Made by a program: the position numbers and the translations under genes
Notes under the pieces: generated by a model
Databases searched by the model: none
The model's input: only the letters and a program-made list of their open reading frames with translations
What the model was told of the DNA's origin: nothing
Part shown: positions 46,392 to 55,299 of the stretch, in pieces
Layout: every line of letters begins with the position of its first letter
How positions within the stretch are numbered: position 1 is the stretch's first letter
Assembly (NCBI RefSeq): GCF_003002065.1
Contig: NZ_PVZG01000002.1
Location: 248,001 to 312,000, forward strand
From: Pseudosporangium ferrugineum
Lineage (GTDB): Bacteria > Actinomycetota > Actinomycetes > Mycobacteriales > Micromonosporaceae
Direction of reading: 5' to 3'
DNA length: 64,000 bases

Positions 46392-47885
46392 GTACGCGCC
46401 CGAGCTGCGGACGACCGCGCTGACGGTACGGGCGAGGATGGCGAGATCCATGGCGAGCGACCAGTTCTCGACGTACGTGAGGTCGAGCCGGATCGACTCC
46501 TCCCAGGACAGGTCGGAGCGCCCGGAGACCTGCCACAGGCCGGTCAGGCCGGGCTTGACCACGAGCCGGCGGCGCATGTCGGCCGGATAGCCGGCCACCT
46601 CGCCGGCCAGCGGCGGTCGCGGGCCCACCAGCGACATGTCGCCCTTGATGACGTTCACCAGCTGGGGCAGCTCGTCGAGGGAGAACCGGCGCAGCCACCG
46701 GCCGATCGGGGTGACGCGCGGATCGTTGCGCATCTTGAACAGCATGCCGTCGTGGTCGTTGAGGTTCCGCAGCTCGGCCAGGCGCGCCTCGGCGTCCACG
46801 TGCATGGTGCGGAACTTGTAGAGCATGAACGGCCGGCCGTCCTTGCCGACGCGCTCCTGCCGGAAGATGGCCGGGCCCCGGGCGTCGCGCCCCAGCCGTA
46901 CGATCGCGGCGATCGCGACCAGCAGCGGGGCGGCGGCGAGCAGCAGCAGCAGCGCGCCGACCCGGTCGAAGACGGCCTTGACGATGCGGGCGCTGCCCTT
47001 GAGGCGCGGATGTTCGACGTGCAGCATCGGCAGCCCGTCGACCGGGCGGATCGTGGTGCGGTCGCCGGCCACGTCGACCAGCGTGCTGGCCACGATGAGG
47101 TCGATGTCGTCGCGCTCGAGCTGCCAGGCCAGCTGGCGCAGGGCCGTACCGTCGATCTCGGGGCAGGAGAGCACGACCACCGTGTCGGCGTGCGCGCGGA
47201 TGACCGCCGACGCGACGCCGTCGAAGGTGCCGTAGATGGGCGGCAGGCCGGGCGTGAAGCCGTCGCGGCGCGGGCCGGGCGGCAGGCAGGCCCCGATGAC
47301 GCCGAGACCGTGGTGGCGTTCCCGGCGCAGCCGGCGGGTCATGTCGGCGACCGCCCGCTCGTGGCCGACCAGGATGACCCGGTGCAGCCGCTCGCCGCGG
47401 GCCCACGAACGGTGCAGGGCCTGGCGGAACATGTACCGGGCGCCGAGATCGACGACGATCGCGAGCGGCAGGGCGATGCTGACGTAGCCGCGGGCCAGAC
47501 GCAGGTCGAACGCGAAGGAAACAATGGCGAGCCCGGCGGTCAGCGCCAATCCCGAGCGGAACACCCGGGCGTACTCGTCGGTGCCGACGAACAGGTGGCG
47601 GGGCTCGTGCGCCCGATTGACGGTGAGGCAGAGGATCCAGGCGATCGGCATTATGAACGTCAACAACAAATAGCCGCGCATGTACGGCTCGGCGCCGGTC
47701 GAGCCGAATCGCACCACCAGGGCCAGGGACGCGGCGCAGAGGCCGACGACCGAGTCGATGAGGAAGAGGATCAGGACGTACCTGCTCTGCCATCCGGCGC
47801 GGTCCACGCCCGCCCGGAAGGGCCGGTTGAACTGCGTGGACGCGTCGGTCACCCCGAGCGTCGACACCGGTTCGATCGTCTGCAC
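46389..47885 (-). CDS. Polyprenyl glycosylphosphotransferase (initiating enzyme, WbaP/WcaJ type)
   Basis: A 498-residue membrane enzyme that transfers sugar-1-phosphate from a nucleotide sugar to undecaprenyl phosphate, the first step of repeat-unit synthesis. GTG at 47885 after GGGGGCAAGG. Four N-terminal helices, a CoA-binding-like middle domain (RVILVGHERAVADMTRRL), a helix at about 300-325, then the catalytic C-terminal domain: FRQERVGKDGRPFMLYKFRTMH, FSLDELPQLVNVIKGDMSLVGPRPP, KPGLTGLWQVSGRS. All conserved blocks are present. Alone on its transcript with ugd downstream. It marks the locus as Wzx/Wzy-dependent. The 284 bases upstream (47886-48169) show no gene. Confidence 0.92.
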   Translation of the reverse strand: MQTIEPVSTLGVTDASTQFNRPFRAGVDRAGWQSRYVLILFLIDSVVGLCAASLALVVRFGSTGAEPYMRGYLLLTFIMPIAWILCLTVNRAHEPRHLFVGTDEYARVFRSGLALTAGLAIVSFAFDLRLARGYVSIALPLAIVVDLGARYMFRQALHRSWARGERLHRVILVGHERAVADMTRRLRRERHHGLGVIGACLPPGPRRDGFTPGLPPIYGTFDGVASAVIRAHADTVVVLSCPEIDGTALRQLAWQLERDDIDLIVASTLVDVAGDRTTIRPVDGLPMLHVEHPRLKGSARIVKAVFDRVGALLLLLAAAPLLVAIAAIVRLGRDARGPAIFRQERVGKDGRPFMLYKFRTMHVDAEARLAELRNLNDHDGMLFKMRNDPRVTPIGRWLRRFSLDELPQLVNVIKGDMSLVGPRPPLAGEVAGYPADMRRRLVVKPGLTGLWQVSGRSDLSWEESIRLDLTYVENWSLAMDLAILARTVSAVVRSSGAY

Positions 47886-48169
47886 GCCTTGCCCCCGTCA
47901 TGGATCGCAGCGAACCCGAGGTCTTGTTCTCCCGGCTTGCCGGTCGTGCCGCGCGGTAACCCGTGTGACACACGAGAAAGACTGCTGAATGGCGCCCTGT
48001 CCGCGCTACATCTTTCCGTTCGATACGGTTGCCGAATCGGATGAGGCAGGAAGCGATAAGGGTGCAAGGTGGTCAGATCGGACCTATCAGATTCTCGGCA
48101 CGGATTCGTCCCACACCGTGGCGGAAATGCGCCGCGGTGCCGAACTCCTACTACCGGAATGGTGTGTGG

Positions 48170-48799
48170 TCAATCGGTCGGCGGGGATGAGGAGATGTCG
48201 TCAACCCGACGCCTTGTTTCGATATAGGTAACACACTTCTCGTATTGCGGCAGCAGCCCGGCCGCCGCCGCGGTGGCCAGGTCCGGCGCGTCGGCGTCCT
48301 TCGTGGACAGCGCGGGCGCGGCGGCCGGCCAGGCGATGCCGAGCTCCGGATCCAGCGGGTGGATGCCGTGCTCGTGCCCGGGCCGGTACGTGGACGAGCA
48401 CAGGTATGCCACCGTCGCGCCCTCGGAGAGGGCGCAGAACCCGTGCCCCAGCCCCTCGGCGAGATACACCGCCCGGCGCTCCTCGTCGTCGAGCGGTACG
48501 GCCTCCCACAGCCCGAACGTGGGCGACCCGACGCGCAGGTCCACCACCACGTCGAGCACGGAGCCCGCGACGCACGTGACGTACTTGGCCTGCCCGGGCG
48601 GCACGTCGGCGAAGTGGATGCCCCGCACGACGCCCCGGGCCGACGTGGAGAGGTTGGCCTGGGCCAGTTCCAGCGGATGCCCGACCGCCTCGGCGAGCGC
48701 GTCGAAGCGGTACCACTCCAGGAACGAGCCGCGCGCGTCGCGGTGCTGCACCGGGGTCACCTCGTACGCCCCCTCGATGCCCAGCGAGCGGATCTTCAC
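48170..48799 (-). CDS. rmlC: dTDP-4-dehydrorhamnose 3,5-epimerase
   Basis: A 209-residue cupin. GTG at 48799, overlapping the rmlA stop by four bases. Active-site motifs: [28 protein letters not shown] (catalytic His in GIHF) and [24 protein letters not shown]. It inverts C3 and C5 of dTDP-4-keto-6-deoxyglucose in dTDP-L-rhamnose synthesis. Normal length, with a C-terminal tail of about 20 residues beyond the core. Second gene of the minus-strand rmlA-rmlC pair. Confidence 0.93.
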   Translation of the reverse strand: MKIRSLGIEGAYEVTPVQHRDARGSFLEWYRFDALAEAVGHPLELAQANLSTSARGVVRGIHFADVPPGQAKYVTCVAGSVLDVVVDLRVGSPTFGLWEAVPLDDEERRAVYLAEGLGHGFCALSEGATVAYLCSSTYRPGHEHGIHPLDPELGIAWPAAAPALSTKDADAPDLATAAAAGLLPQYEKCVTYIETRRRVDDISSSPPTD

Positions 48800-49680
48800 C
48801 GGGCACCCCCGAACCGGTCGCGGTCGAGCAGGCGCACCAGATATTCGCCGTACCCGCTCTTCATCAGCGGCCCGGCCAACTCCCGCAGCTGGTCGCCGGA
48901 GATGAAGCCGAGCCGCCAGGCCGCCTCCTCGACGCAGCCGATCTTCATGCCCTGGCGCTCCTCGATCACCCGGACGTACTCCGAGGCCTGCACCATCGAC
49001 TGGAAGGTGCCGGTGTCCAGCCAGACCGTGCCCCGGTCGAGGACCGTCACGTCGAGCCGGCCCTGGCGCAGATATTCCTCGTTCACCGCGGTGATCTCGA
49101 GCTCGCCGCGCTCGCTGGGCTCCAGCTTCTCCGCGATCCGCACCACGTCGGCGTCGTAGAAGTAGAGGCCCGGCACGACGTACGTGGACTTGGGCCGCTC
49201 CGGCTTCTCCTCGATCGAGAGCACCCTGCCGGCGTCGTCGAACTCGACCACCCCGTAGCGGTGCGGATCGGCGACCGGGTACGCGAAGACGCGGCCGCCC
49301 GCCGGCTCGCCGAACCGGGCCAGCTGCCGCCCCAGGCCGACGCCGTGGAAGATGTTGTCCCCCAGGATGAGGGCCACGGGCTCGTCGCCGATGAAGTCCG
49401 CCCCGATCCGGAAAGCCTGGGCGATGCCGTCCGGTTCCGGCTGTTCCGCGTACGACAGGGAGAGCCCGAAGCGGCTGCCGTCGCCCAGCAACCGGCGGAA
49501 GTGCGGCTGATCCTCGGGCGTCGTGACGACGAGGATCTCGCGGATGCCGGCGGACACGAGCGTGGTCAGCGGGTAGTACACCATCGGTTTGTCGAAGATG
49601 GGCATGAGCTGTTTCGACATGGCCATCGTGATCGGCCAGAGCCGCGAGCCGGTGCCACCGGCGAGCAAAATTCCGCGCAC
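48796..49680 (-). CDS. rmlA: Glucose-1-phosphate thymidylyltransferase
   Basis: A 294-residue nucleotidyltransferase making dTDP-glucose. The signature [31 protein letters not shown] is at the N-terminus; [19 protein letters not shown] and [13 protein letters not shown] follow as in RmlA. The GTG start at 49680 has no ribosome site; a TAACCT -10-like hexamer ends six bases upstream, so the mRNA is probably leaderless. Divergent from rmlB. Confidence 0.93.
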   Translation of the reverse strand: MRGILLAGGTGSRLWPITMAMSKQLMPIFDKPMVYYPLTTLVSAGIREILVVTTPEDQPHFRRLLGDGSRFGLSLSYAEQPEPDGIAQAFRIGADFIGDEPVALILGDNIFHGVGLGRQLARFGEPAGGRVFAYPVADPHRYGVVEFDDAGRVLSIEEKPERPKSTYVVPGLYFYDADVVRIAEKLEPSERGELEITAVNEEYLRQGRLDVTVLDRGTVWLDTGTFQSMVQASEYVRVIEERQGMKIGCVEEAAWRLGFISGDQLRELAGPLMKSGYGEYLVRLLDRDRFGGAR

Positions 49681-49686
49681 GCAGGA

Positions 49687-49718
49687 AGGTTAAGCAGAAC
49701 GCGCAGTGGTACTACACT
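49687..49718. promoter_or_regulatory. Divergent rmlA/rmlB promoters, probably leaderless
   Basis: The 46-base gap between the two divergent start codons holds a -10-like TAACCT on the minus strand (49692-49687) and TACACT on the plus strand (49713-49718), both of TAnnnT form. They end 6 and 8 bases before the respective GTG starts, which puts transcription starts at or within a base or two of the start codons. No Shine-Dalgarno sequence is present on either side. Confidence 0.6.
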
Positions 49719-49726
49719 CGCCAGCC

Positions 49727-50701
49727 GTGCAGATTTTTGTCACCGGCGGCGCCGGATTCATCGGATCGGCCTATGTACGCGCCCTCCTCGCGGATGATTA
49801 CGCAGGTGCCGCCGGTGCCTCCGTGACGGTTCTGGACCTGTTGTCCTATTCCGGTAATCGCGCGAACCTCCCTTTGACGGATTCCCGACTACGGTTCGTC
49901 CAGGGCGACATCTCGGATTCCGCCCTGTTGCGGGAGCTGCTTGGTGGTCACGACGCAATAGTCCATTTCGCGGCGGAATCCCATGTGGACCGGTCGATCG
50001 CCGGAGCCGTACCTTTCGTCACCACCAACGTCCTCGGCACCCAGGTGCTGCTCGACGCCGCGCGCGAGGCGGGGGTCGGCCGGTTCGTGCACGTCTCCAC
50101 CGACGAGGTGTACGGCTCGATCGAGGAGGGCTCGTGGACCGAGACGTGGCCGCTCGCGCCGAACTCGCCGTACGCCGCCTCGAAGGCCGGCTCGGACCTG
50201 CTGGCGCTGGCGGCACACCGTACCCATGGCATGGATGTCGTGGTGACCCGCTGCTCCAACAACTACGGGCCCCGCCAGTTCCCCGAGAAGGTCATCCCGC
50301 TGTTCGTGACTAACCTGCTGGACGGCAAGGAGGTGCCGCTCTACGGCGACGGCGGCAACATCCGCGACTGGCTGCACGTGTCGGACCACTGCCGCGGCAT
50401 CCAGCTGGTGCTGGAGAAGGGCCGGGCCGGCGAGGTCTACCACATCGGCGGCGGCACCGAGCTGAGCAACCGCGAGCTGACCGGCAGGCTGCTCGAGGCC
50501 TGCGGCGCGGGCTGGGACCGGGTCCGCCCGGTGGCCGACCGCAAGGGTCACGACCGCCGCTACTCCCTGGACATCACGAAGATCGGCGACGAACTCGGCT
50601 ACGCGCCCCGGACCGGCATCGTGGAAGGGCTCGCCGCCACGGTCGCCTGGTATCGCGACAACCGGCAGTGGTGGGAGCCGCTCAAGGCCCGGACCGCCTG
50701 A
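49727..50701 (+). CDS. rmlB: dTDP-glucose 4,6-dehydratase
   Basis: A 324-residue extended SDR. GTG at 49727 gives QIFVTGGAGFIGSAYVRALL; the longer reading upstream is unlikely since it would overlap the promoter. Catalytic elements: HFAAESHVDRSI, STDEVYGSIEEG (the Thr-Asp-Glu dehydratase triad), YAASKAGSD (Tyr, Lys). It converts dTDP-glucose to the 4-keto-6-deoxy sugar. Followed directly by rmlD with a one-base stop/start overlap. Confidence 0.94.
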   Translation: MQIFVTGGAGFIGSAYVRALLADDYAGAAGASVTVLDLLSYSGNRANLPLTDSRLRFVQGDISDSALLRELLGGHDAIVHFAAESHVDRSIAGAVPFVTTNVLGTQVLLDAAREAGVGRFVHVSTDEVYGSIEEGSWTETWPLAPNSPYAASKAGSDLLALAAHRTHGMDVVVTRCSNNYGPRQFPEKVIPLFVTNLLDGKEVPLYGDGGNIRDWLHVSDHCRGIQLVLEKGRAGEVYHIGGGTELSNRELTGRLLEACGAGWDRVRPVADRKGHDRRYSLDITKIGDELGYAPRTGIVEGLAATVAWYRDNRQWWEPLKARTA

Positions 50702-51549
50702 TGCGCTGGCTCGTCACCGGCGCCGGCGGCATGCTCGGCCACGACCTGCGGACGGTCCTGGCCGAAGCGGGGGAGACCGACGTGCGAGCGGCGTCGCGCG
50801 CCGACCTCGACGTCACCGATCCGGACGCGGTGCGCGAGGCGGTGGCGGGCGCGGACATCGTGCTCAACGCCGCCGCCTGGACCGATGTGGACGGTGCGGA
50901 AACCGCTGAGGCGCAAGCGATCGCGGTCAACGGCGACGGCGTGCGCCACCTCGCCGCCGCGGCCGGGAAGAGGCTCGTCCACCTCTCGACCGACTACGTC
51001 TTCGACGGTACGGGCACCGCACCGTACCCGGAGGACACGCCGGCGGCGCCGGTCAACGCGTACGGGCGCAGCAAGGCCGCCGGCGAACGGGCCGTCCTGG
51101 ACGCCGGCGGGTACGTCGTGCGGACCGCGTGGCTCTACGGCGAGCACGGCCCCAACTTCGTCCGTACGATGCTGCGCCTCGCCGCCGAACGCGACACCCT
51201 CGAGGTCGTCGACGACCAGCAGGGCCCGCCGACGTGGTCGTACGCCCTGGCCCGCCAGCTGGTCGCGCTGGCCACCGCAGCGACGGCCGGCCACGCCGCG
51301 CCGGGGGCGTACCACGGCACCGCCGCCGGCTCGACCACCTGGTACGGCCTCGCCCGCGCCGTCTTCGCCGAGGCGGGCCTCGACCCGGACCGGGTACGCC
51401 CGACCACCAGCGACCGCTTCCCCCGCCCGGCCCGCCGCCCCGCCTACAGCGTGCTCGGCCACGACCGCTGGTCCGGCACGGGCGTGGCACCCCTGCCGCA
51501 CTGGCGCGCCATGCTCACCGAGGCGATGCCGGCCCTGCTGCGCCCCTGA
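50701..51549 (+). CDS. rmlD: dTDP-4-dehydrorhamnose reductase
   Basis: A 282-residue SDR that reduces the 4-keto group in the last step of dTDP-L-rhamnose synthesis. ATG at 50701 in TGATG overlap with rmlB. WLVTGAGGMLGHDLRTVL, NAAAWTDVDGAE, HLSTDYVFDGTG, YGRSKAAGERAV (catalytic Tyr and Lys) and YHGTAAGSTTWYGLA are all RmlD signatures. It completes the four-gene pathway as two divergent pairs. End of the polysaccharide locus. Confidence 0.94.
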   Translation: MRWLVTGAGGMLGHDLRTVLAEAGETDVRAASRADLDVTDPDAVREAVAGADIVLNAAAWTDVDGAETAEAQAIAVNGDGVRHLAAAAGKRLVHLSTDYVFDGTGTAPYPEDTPAAPVNAYGRSKAAGERAVLDAGGYVVRTAWLYGEHGPNFVRTMLRLAAERDTLEVVDDQQGPPTWSYALARQLVALATAATAGHAAPGAYHGTAAGSTTWYGLARAVFAEAGLDPDRVRPTTSDRFPRPARRPAYSVLGHDRWSGTGVAPLPHWRAMLTEAMPALLRP

Positions 51550-51573
51550 CCCGGCTCCGGTACGGTCACGCCC

Positions 51574-51954
51574 ATGGCATGTCGTATCGGCGAACTCGTC
51601 CTCGGTTGCCGCGACCCCGAGGCCCTGGCCCGCTTCTGGTGCGAGGTCCTGGACTTCGTCGTCCTCGCCCGCGAGGACGACGGCTCGGTGGAGATCGGCC
51701 CCCGCGAGGGCTTCGGCGGCCCCCAGCCGACCCTCTTCCTGAGCCGCCGCGCCGAGCCCGAGCCCGGCAAGTCCCGCCTCCACATCGACGTCAACGCCAC
51801 CGACCGCGACCAGGACGCCGAACTCGAACGCCTCCTCGCCCTCGGCGCCCGCCGCGCCGACATCGGCCAGACCGGCCAGGAGTCCTGGCACGTCCTCGCC
51901 GACCCCGAGGGCAACGAATTCTGCCTGCTCAAGGGCCGCCTCGACCCCCTCTGA
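51574..51954 (+). CDS. VOC-family (glyoxalase-like) protein
   Basis: A 126-residue VOC domain. ATG at 51574. IGELVLGCRDPEALARFWCEVLDF begins the fold and VLADPEGNEFCLL ends it, matching the Glyoxalase_6 type common in actinobacteria. Metal-site histidine SRLHIDVNATD is present. Function unknown. Only 24 bases after rmlD, so it may be read through from that operon, but it is not obviously connected with rhamnose synthesis. Confidence 0.83.
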   Translation: MACRIGELVLGCRDPEALARFWCEVLDFVVLAREDDGSVEIGPREGFGGPQPTLFLSRRAEPEPGKSRLHIDVNATDRDQDAELERLLALGARRADIGQTGQESWHVLADPEGNEFCLLKGRLDPL

Positions 51955-51991
51955 CGGGCCCGTGGGACGGGCACCGTGATAGACCTTGGGG

Positions 51992-52390
51992 GTGAGTCAC
52001 CCGATCATGTTCGACGACGCCGACCCGCTGCTCGGCCGGGTGCGGGCGTTCGCGCTCGCGTTGCCCGGTGCGGCCGAGAAGATCTCGCACGGGCATCCGG
52101 CGTTCTACACGACCAGGGTCTTCGCCTACTACGGTGGCTCGGTGAAGGTCGACGGGGTCTATCAGCGGCACGAGCATTCGGTGCTGGTGCTGCTCGATCC
52201 GGGGGAGCGGGCGGCGCTGCTCGGTGAGGCGCGGTGTTACCTGCCGGCCTATCTGGGGGCGTCCGGGTGGCTCGGGGTGGACCTCGGCGACGACACCTGC
52301 TGGGACGAGATCGGCGAACTGATCGAGACCGGCTACCGGCGTACGGCGGGGAAGCGGCGTGTGGCGCTGCTGGACGGCGGCCGGGCGTGA
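51992..52390 (+). CDS. MmcQ/YjbR-like protein
   Basis: About 132 residues. GTG at 51992 chosen; TTG at 51986 or ATG at 52007 are possible. The sequence ALPGAAEKISHGHPAFYTTRVFAYYGGSVK is the CyaY-like fold of the YjbR family, and YLPAYLGASGWLGVDLG follows as in relatives. Family members are called DNA-binding but have no firm role. Its stop overlaps the cbiZ start by GTGA, so the pair is coupled. Confidence 0.8.
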   Translation: MSHPIMFDDADPLLGRVRAFALALPGAAEKISHGHPAFYTTRVFAYYGGSVKVDGVYQRHEHSVLVLLDPGERAALLGEARCYLPAYLGASGWLGVDLGDDTCWDEIGELIETGYRRTAGKRRVALLDGGRA

Positions 52391-53079
52391 TCGGGGCGCC
52401 CGTGCTGACCCGGCGGGCCGAGGAGGGCCGGGAGGTTCCGGTGCTCGTGTGGCGGCCGGGTGCGCCGGTGCTGGCCATCTCGTCGGCCGTGGTCGGGGGC
52501 GGGATCGGGCCGTGCCGGTGGGTGGTGAACGCGACCGTACCGATGTCCTACGACCGGGACGACCCGGCCACGCACCTGGGCGAGATCGCCGGCGGCCTCG
52601 GGTTGTCCGGGCCGGGCGTGGGCCTGCTGACCGGGGTCGACGTGGCCGGCCTGGTGGCCGCGGACGACGGGGGAGTGCGCCTGTGGGCGACGGTCGGCCT
52701 CGGCGCCCCGATCCAGGCGGCGGCCGACGACGACCCGGTCCCGCCGCACGCCGGCACGATCAACATCGTCGCCTGGGTGCCGCGGCGGCTGAGCGACGGC
52801 GCGCTGGTGAACGCCGTCGCGACCGTCACCGAGGCGAAGACGCAGGCGATCCGGGAGCTCGGCCTGGCCGCCACCGGCACGGCGACCGACGCGGTGGCGG
52901 TCCTCTGCCCGCCGGACGGCCCGGCCGCGGCGTACGCGGGCCCGCGCGCCGAGTGGGGCCGGCACCTGGCCCGGGCGGCCCACCGCGCGGTCCTCACCGG
53001 CGGCGCGGCGAAGGGCCGGGCCGCCTGGTCCGACCGCCAGGACCTGCCGGTCCCGTCCAGAGCGCCCGCCGCGACCTGA
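52387..53079 (+). CDS. cbiZ: Adenosylcobinamide amidohydrolase
   Basis: A 230-residue protein matching CbiZ: AISSAVVGGGIGPCRWVVNATVPMSYD at residues 29-55, then GVGLLTGVDVAG, GTINIVAWVPRRLSDGALVNAVATVTEAKTQAI and GTATDAVAVLCP. CbiZ hydrolyses salvaged adenosylcobinamide to cobyrate so that it can re-enter B12 synthesis. No other cobamide gene and no cobalamin riboswitch is seen; the gene begins inside the YjbR-like stop. Convergent with the LexA gene 12 bases on. Confidence 0.87.
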   Translation: MIGAPVLTRRAEEGREVPVLVWRPGAPVLAISSAVVGGGIGPCRWVVNATVPMSYDRDDPATHLGEIAGGLGLSGPGVGLLTGVDVAGLVAADDGGVRLWATVGLGAPIQAAADDDPVPPHAGTINIVAWVPRRLSDGALVNAVATVTEAKTQAIRELGLAATGTATDAVAVLCPPDGPAAAYAGPRAEWGRHLARAAHRAVLTGGAAKGRAAWSDRQDLPVPSRAPAAT

Positions 53080-53091
53080 CCCGGCCGGCGC

Positions 53092-53754
53092 TCAGATCCG
53101 GCGCAGGACCGAGACGACCTTGCCCAGGATCACGGCGCGGTCGCCGTCGATGGGCCGGTACGCGGGATTGCGGGGCTCCAGGAGGACGTGGCCGGAGCGG
53201 CGGCGGTACACCTTCACGGTGGCCTCGTCGTCGATCATCGCGGCCACGATGTCGCCGTTGTAGGCCTCCGACTGGCGGCGCACGACCACGAGGTCGTCGT
53301 CGCAGATGGCCGCCTCGATCATCGAGTCGCCGCGGACCCGGAGGCAGAAGTGCTCGCCGCGGCCGACCAGGTCGCGCGGCAGGGTGAGGGTCTCCTCGGC
53401 GGACTCCTCGGCCAGGATCGGGGTGCCGGCGGCGATCACGCCGACCAGCGGCACGCCCACCGTGTCGTCGTCGCGCACCGGCCGGGCGGCGGACTCGAGG
53501 AACATCCGGACGTCGAGCGGGCGGGTCGCGGAGCGGCCCCGGCGCAGGAAACCGCGGTCCTCGAGCGCGCGCAGGTGCCGGCCGACCGACGACGTGGACG
53601 CCAGCCCGACGGCGTCGCCGATCTCGCGGGCGGTCGGGGCGTAGCCGTGGCGCACCGCCCAGTCCCGGATGACGCCGAGGATCGCTCGCTGACGCGGTGG
53701 CAGCGTGGACGTGTCGTACTCGTCATCCGGGAACACCGCACGATCCTGACGCAT
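53092..53754 (-). CDS. lexA: LexA-type repressor with peptidase domain
   Basis: About 220 residues. ATG at 53754, or GTG at 53736 with a better AGGAT site. N-terminal winged helix: LPPRQRAILGVIRDWAVRHGYAPTAREIGDAVGLASTSSVGRHLRALE. Cleavage site A109-G110 in IAAGTPI; catalytic S144 (RGDSMIE) and K181 (ATVKVYRR), the 37-residue spacing of E. coli LexA. All self-cleavage residues are therefore present. It should repress SOS-type genes until RecA activates cleavage. No actinobacterial SOS box (CGAACnnnnGTTCG-like) is visible in its own upstream region, so it may be a second LexA paralogue. Confidence 0.88.
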   Translation of the reverse strand: MRQDRAVFPDDEYDTSTLPPRQRAILGVIRDWAVRHGYAPTAREIGDAVGLASTSSVGRHLRALEDRGFLRRGRSATRPLDVRMFLESAARPVRDDDTVGVPLVGVIAAGTPILAEESAEETLTLPRDLVGRGEHFCLRVRGDSMIEAAICDDDLVVVRRQSEAYNGDIVAAMIDDEATVKVYRRRSGHVLLEPRNPAYRPIDGDRAVILGKVVSVLRRI

Positions 53755-53852
53755 CCGGGGCCGGCGGGCGTCGCGGCACGCCGGGCGGGTCATCATCCGG
53801 CGGCGGTGAGCTTGCGGCCCACGTCCGCCGCCCCGCCGTACTGCTGAGGGGC

Positions 53853-53878
53853 GGGGCGCCGGGGCGGCCCGGCGCCCC
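53853..53878 (-). terminator. Perfect 11-bp hairpin terminator
   Basis: GGGGCGCCGGG (53853-53863) pairs perfectly with CCCGGCGCCCC (53868-53878) across a four-base loop. It begins two bases after the stop of the chemoreceptor-like gene on the minus strand and separates it from lexA. Confidence 0.8.
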
Positions 53879-53879
53879 G

Positions 53880-54928
53880 TCAGGCGCCGACGATGTCGCG
53901 GGTGACGGCGGCCTGTTCGGTGAGCACGCCGCTGATCATGGTCTGGGTCTCGTTGATCCGGTCGACGATCTGGCCGATGCCGGCGAGCGCCCCGACGACC
54001 GTGGCGGCGTCCTGCTGGATCGCGGTGACCAGGGTCCCGACGTCGCCGGTGGCGCGGGCGGTGCTCTGGGCCAGCTCCTTGACCTCGCCGGCGACGACGG
54101 CGAAGCCCTTGCCGAGCTCGCCGGCGCGGGCGGCCTCGATGGTGGCGTTCAGCGCGAGCAGGTTGGTCTGCTCGGCGATGCTGGTGATCACCTTGACGAC
54201 GTCGCCGATCTTCGTGCTCGACTGCTCGAGGCCGTTCACCGAGGCGTTCGCGTCGGCCGTCATGCTCTGCGCCTGGGGGCCACCGAGGTCGCGGCGATGA
54301 CGTTGCGCTCCGCCTCCTCGATCGAGGTGACCAGCTCGGCACCGGCGGAGCTGATCCGGTTGGCCTCCTCGATGCGCTGCCTCGCCTCGGCGACGAGGAA
54401 CACCGCGTTGCGCAGCGCCTCGGTCCGGCTGGCCGACAGCTCGCCGAGGACGTCGGTGGTGAAGAAGTCCATCGTCCCGACCACCCGGCCGTCGGCCAGC
54501 ACCGGGAAACACACCCCGCTGCGCACGCCGGCCTGGACGGCGACGGGTGCCCGTACGCAGTCGGTGAGCTGCCCGATGTCGGCCACGAAGACCAGGTCCT
54601 TGGCCTGCCAGGCCCGCCCGGAGAGGCCCACACCCTCGGCGAACGACGCCGCGAGGGTCACCGTGCGGAACTCGGGGCCGGCGTCGCCGGACTCCGCGGC
54701 GAACCGGAGGACCTCACCGTCCGGGTCGACCTCCCAGAACGAGCCGTACGCCCAGCCGAAGCTCTCCCGGACGGTGTCCAGCGCGATCCGCGTCGCGTCG
54801 GCCACGCTGCGGGCCCGCCCGAGCGCCTGCACCACCCGCAGCACGGCCGCGTTGTTCTCCTGCGATTCCGTCACCGCCGACCGCGCGCTCGCCAGTACCG
54901 CCGCCCTGCCCGCTCCGAACCAGCCCAT
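53880..54928 (-). pseudogene. Soluble GAF-domain chemoreceptor-like sensor, frameshifted
   Basis: Two overlapping frames make one protein of about 349 residues. ATG at 54928 opens a GAF domain (about residues 20-175: [46 protein letters not shown]) and a coiled coil reaching [11 protein letters not shown], where the frame dies at 54260. The next frame continues [69 protein letters not shown], the most conserved methyl-accepting signalling tip. The break is at five C residues (54275-54279 on the plus strand read as G); six would restore the frame. There are no membrane helices, so it would be cytoplasmic. Either a real lesion, programmed shift or a sequencing error. Confidence 0.75.
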
Positions 54929-55077
54929 GTCCGCTCCCACCGCGCTCCGACAACCTCCAGTTGCCGCCAAGTTCGGCCGGATCCCGCCACCGGTGAGGGG
55001 ACGGCTCCGTCCGACTTTTACCCGCAACTGCACCGCTACCGGGCGGCCCGGGCCGGCGGTCCGGCCCGGGCCGTCGC

Positions 55078-55208
55078 CTACCGGGAGGCGGCCTTCGGTA
55101 CGGCGGTGAGCGTGCCCGAGGAATTCTGGATCGCGTAGCCGCAGCCGCTCCCGCAACCGCACTTCCCGGTGAGGACGGCCGGGCGGGTGCCGGTTGCTCC
55201 GCTTCCAT
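55078..55208 (-). pseudogene. Possible Cys-rich mini-protein gene with a one-base frameshift
   Basis: ATG at 55208 has a very good ribosome site (GGGAGGAACGGC), but its frame becomes a Pro/Arg/Ala-rich shadow. A different frame of the same stretch ends at TAG 55078 and reads TGKCGCGSGCGYAIQNSSG and then TLTAVPKAASR. Joining the two with one extra base gives a 43-residue peptide with three close cysteines and a Gly-rich core. The frames differ by one base, as in the neighbouring broken sensor. I do not recognise a family; it could be a small metal-binding or modified peptide. Speculative. Confidence 0.35.
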
Positions 55209-55299
55209 GCCGTTCCTCCCTGATCGTGCGCCGGACGGGGAGTCCGGGCGCCGCTCAGGGTGCGGCCGGGCGTTGAAACGGCACTGACGGGGCGCTGAC

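Noticed and set aside
8997..51549. Genomic island or transposon boundaries around the polysaccharide locus
   Set aside because: No insertion sequence, integrase, tRNA or direct repeats were found at either end, and base composition is even.
51955..52390. Cobalamin riboswitch ahead of cbiZ
   Set aside because: The gap before the YjbR-like gene is about 37 bases and cbiZ starts inside that gene, so there is no room for the roughly 200-base aptamer.
53755..53879. SOS box in front of the LexA gene
   Set aside because: No CGAAC...GTTCG palindrome or close variant can be found; only a terminator hairpin is seen.
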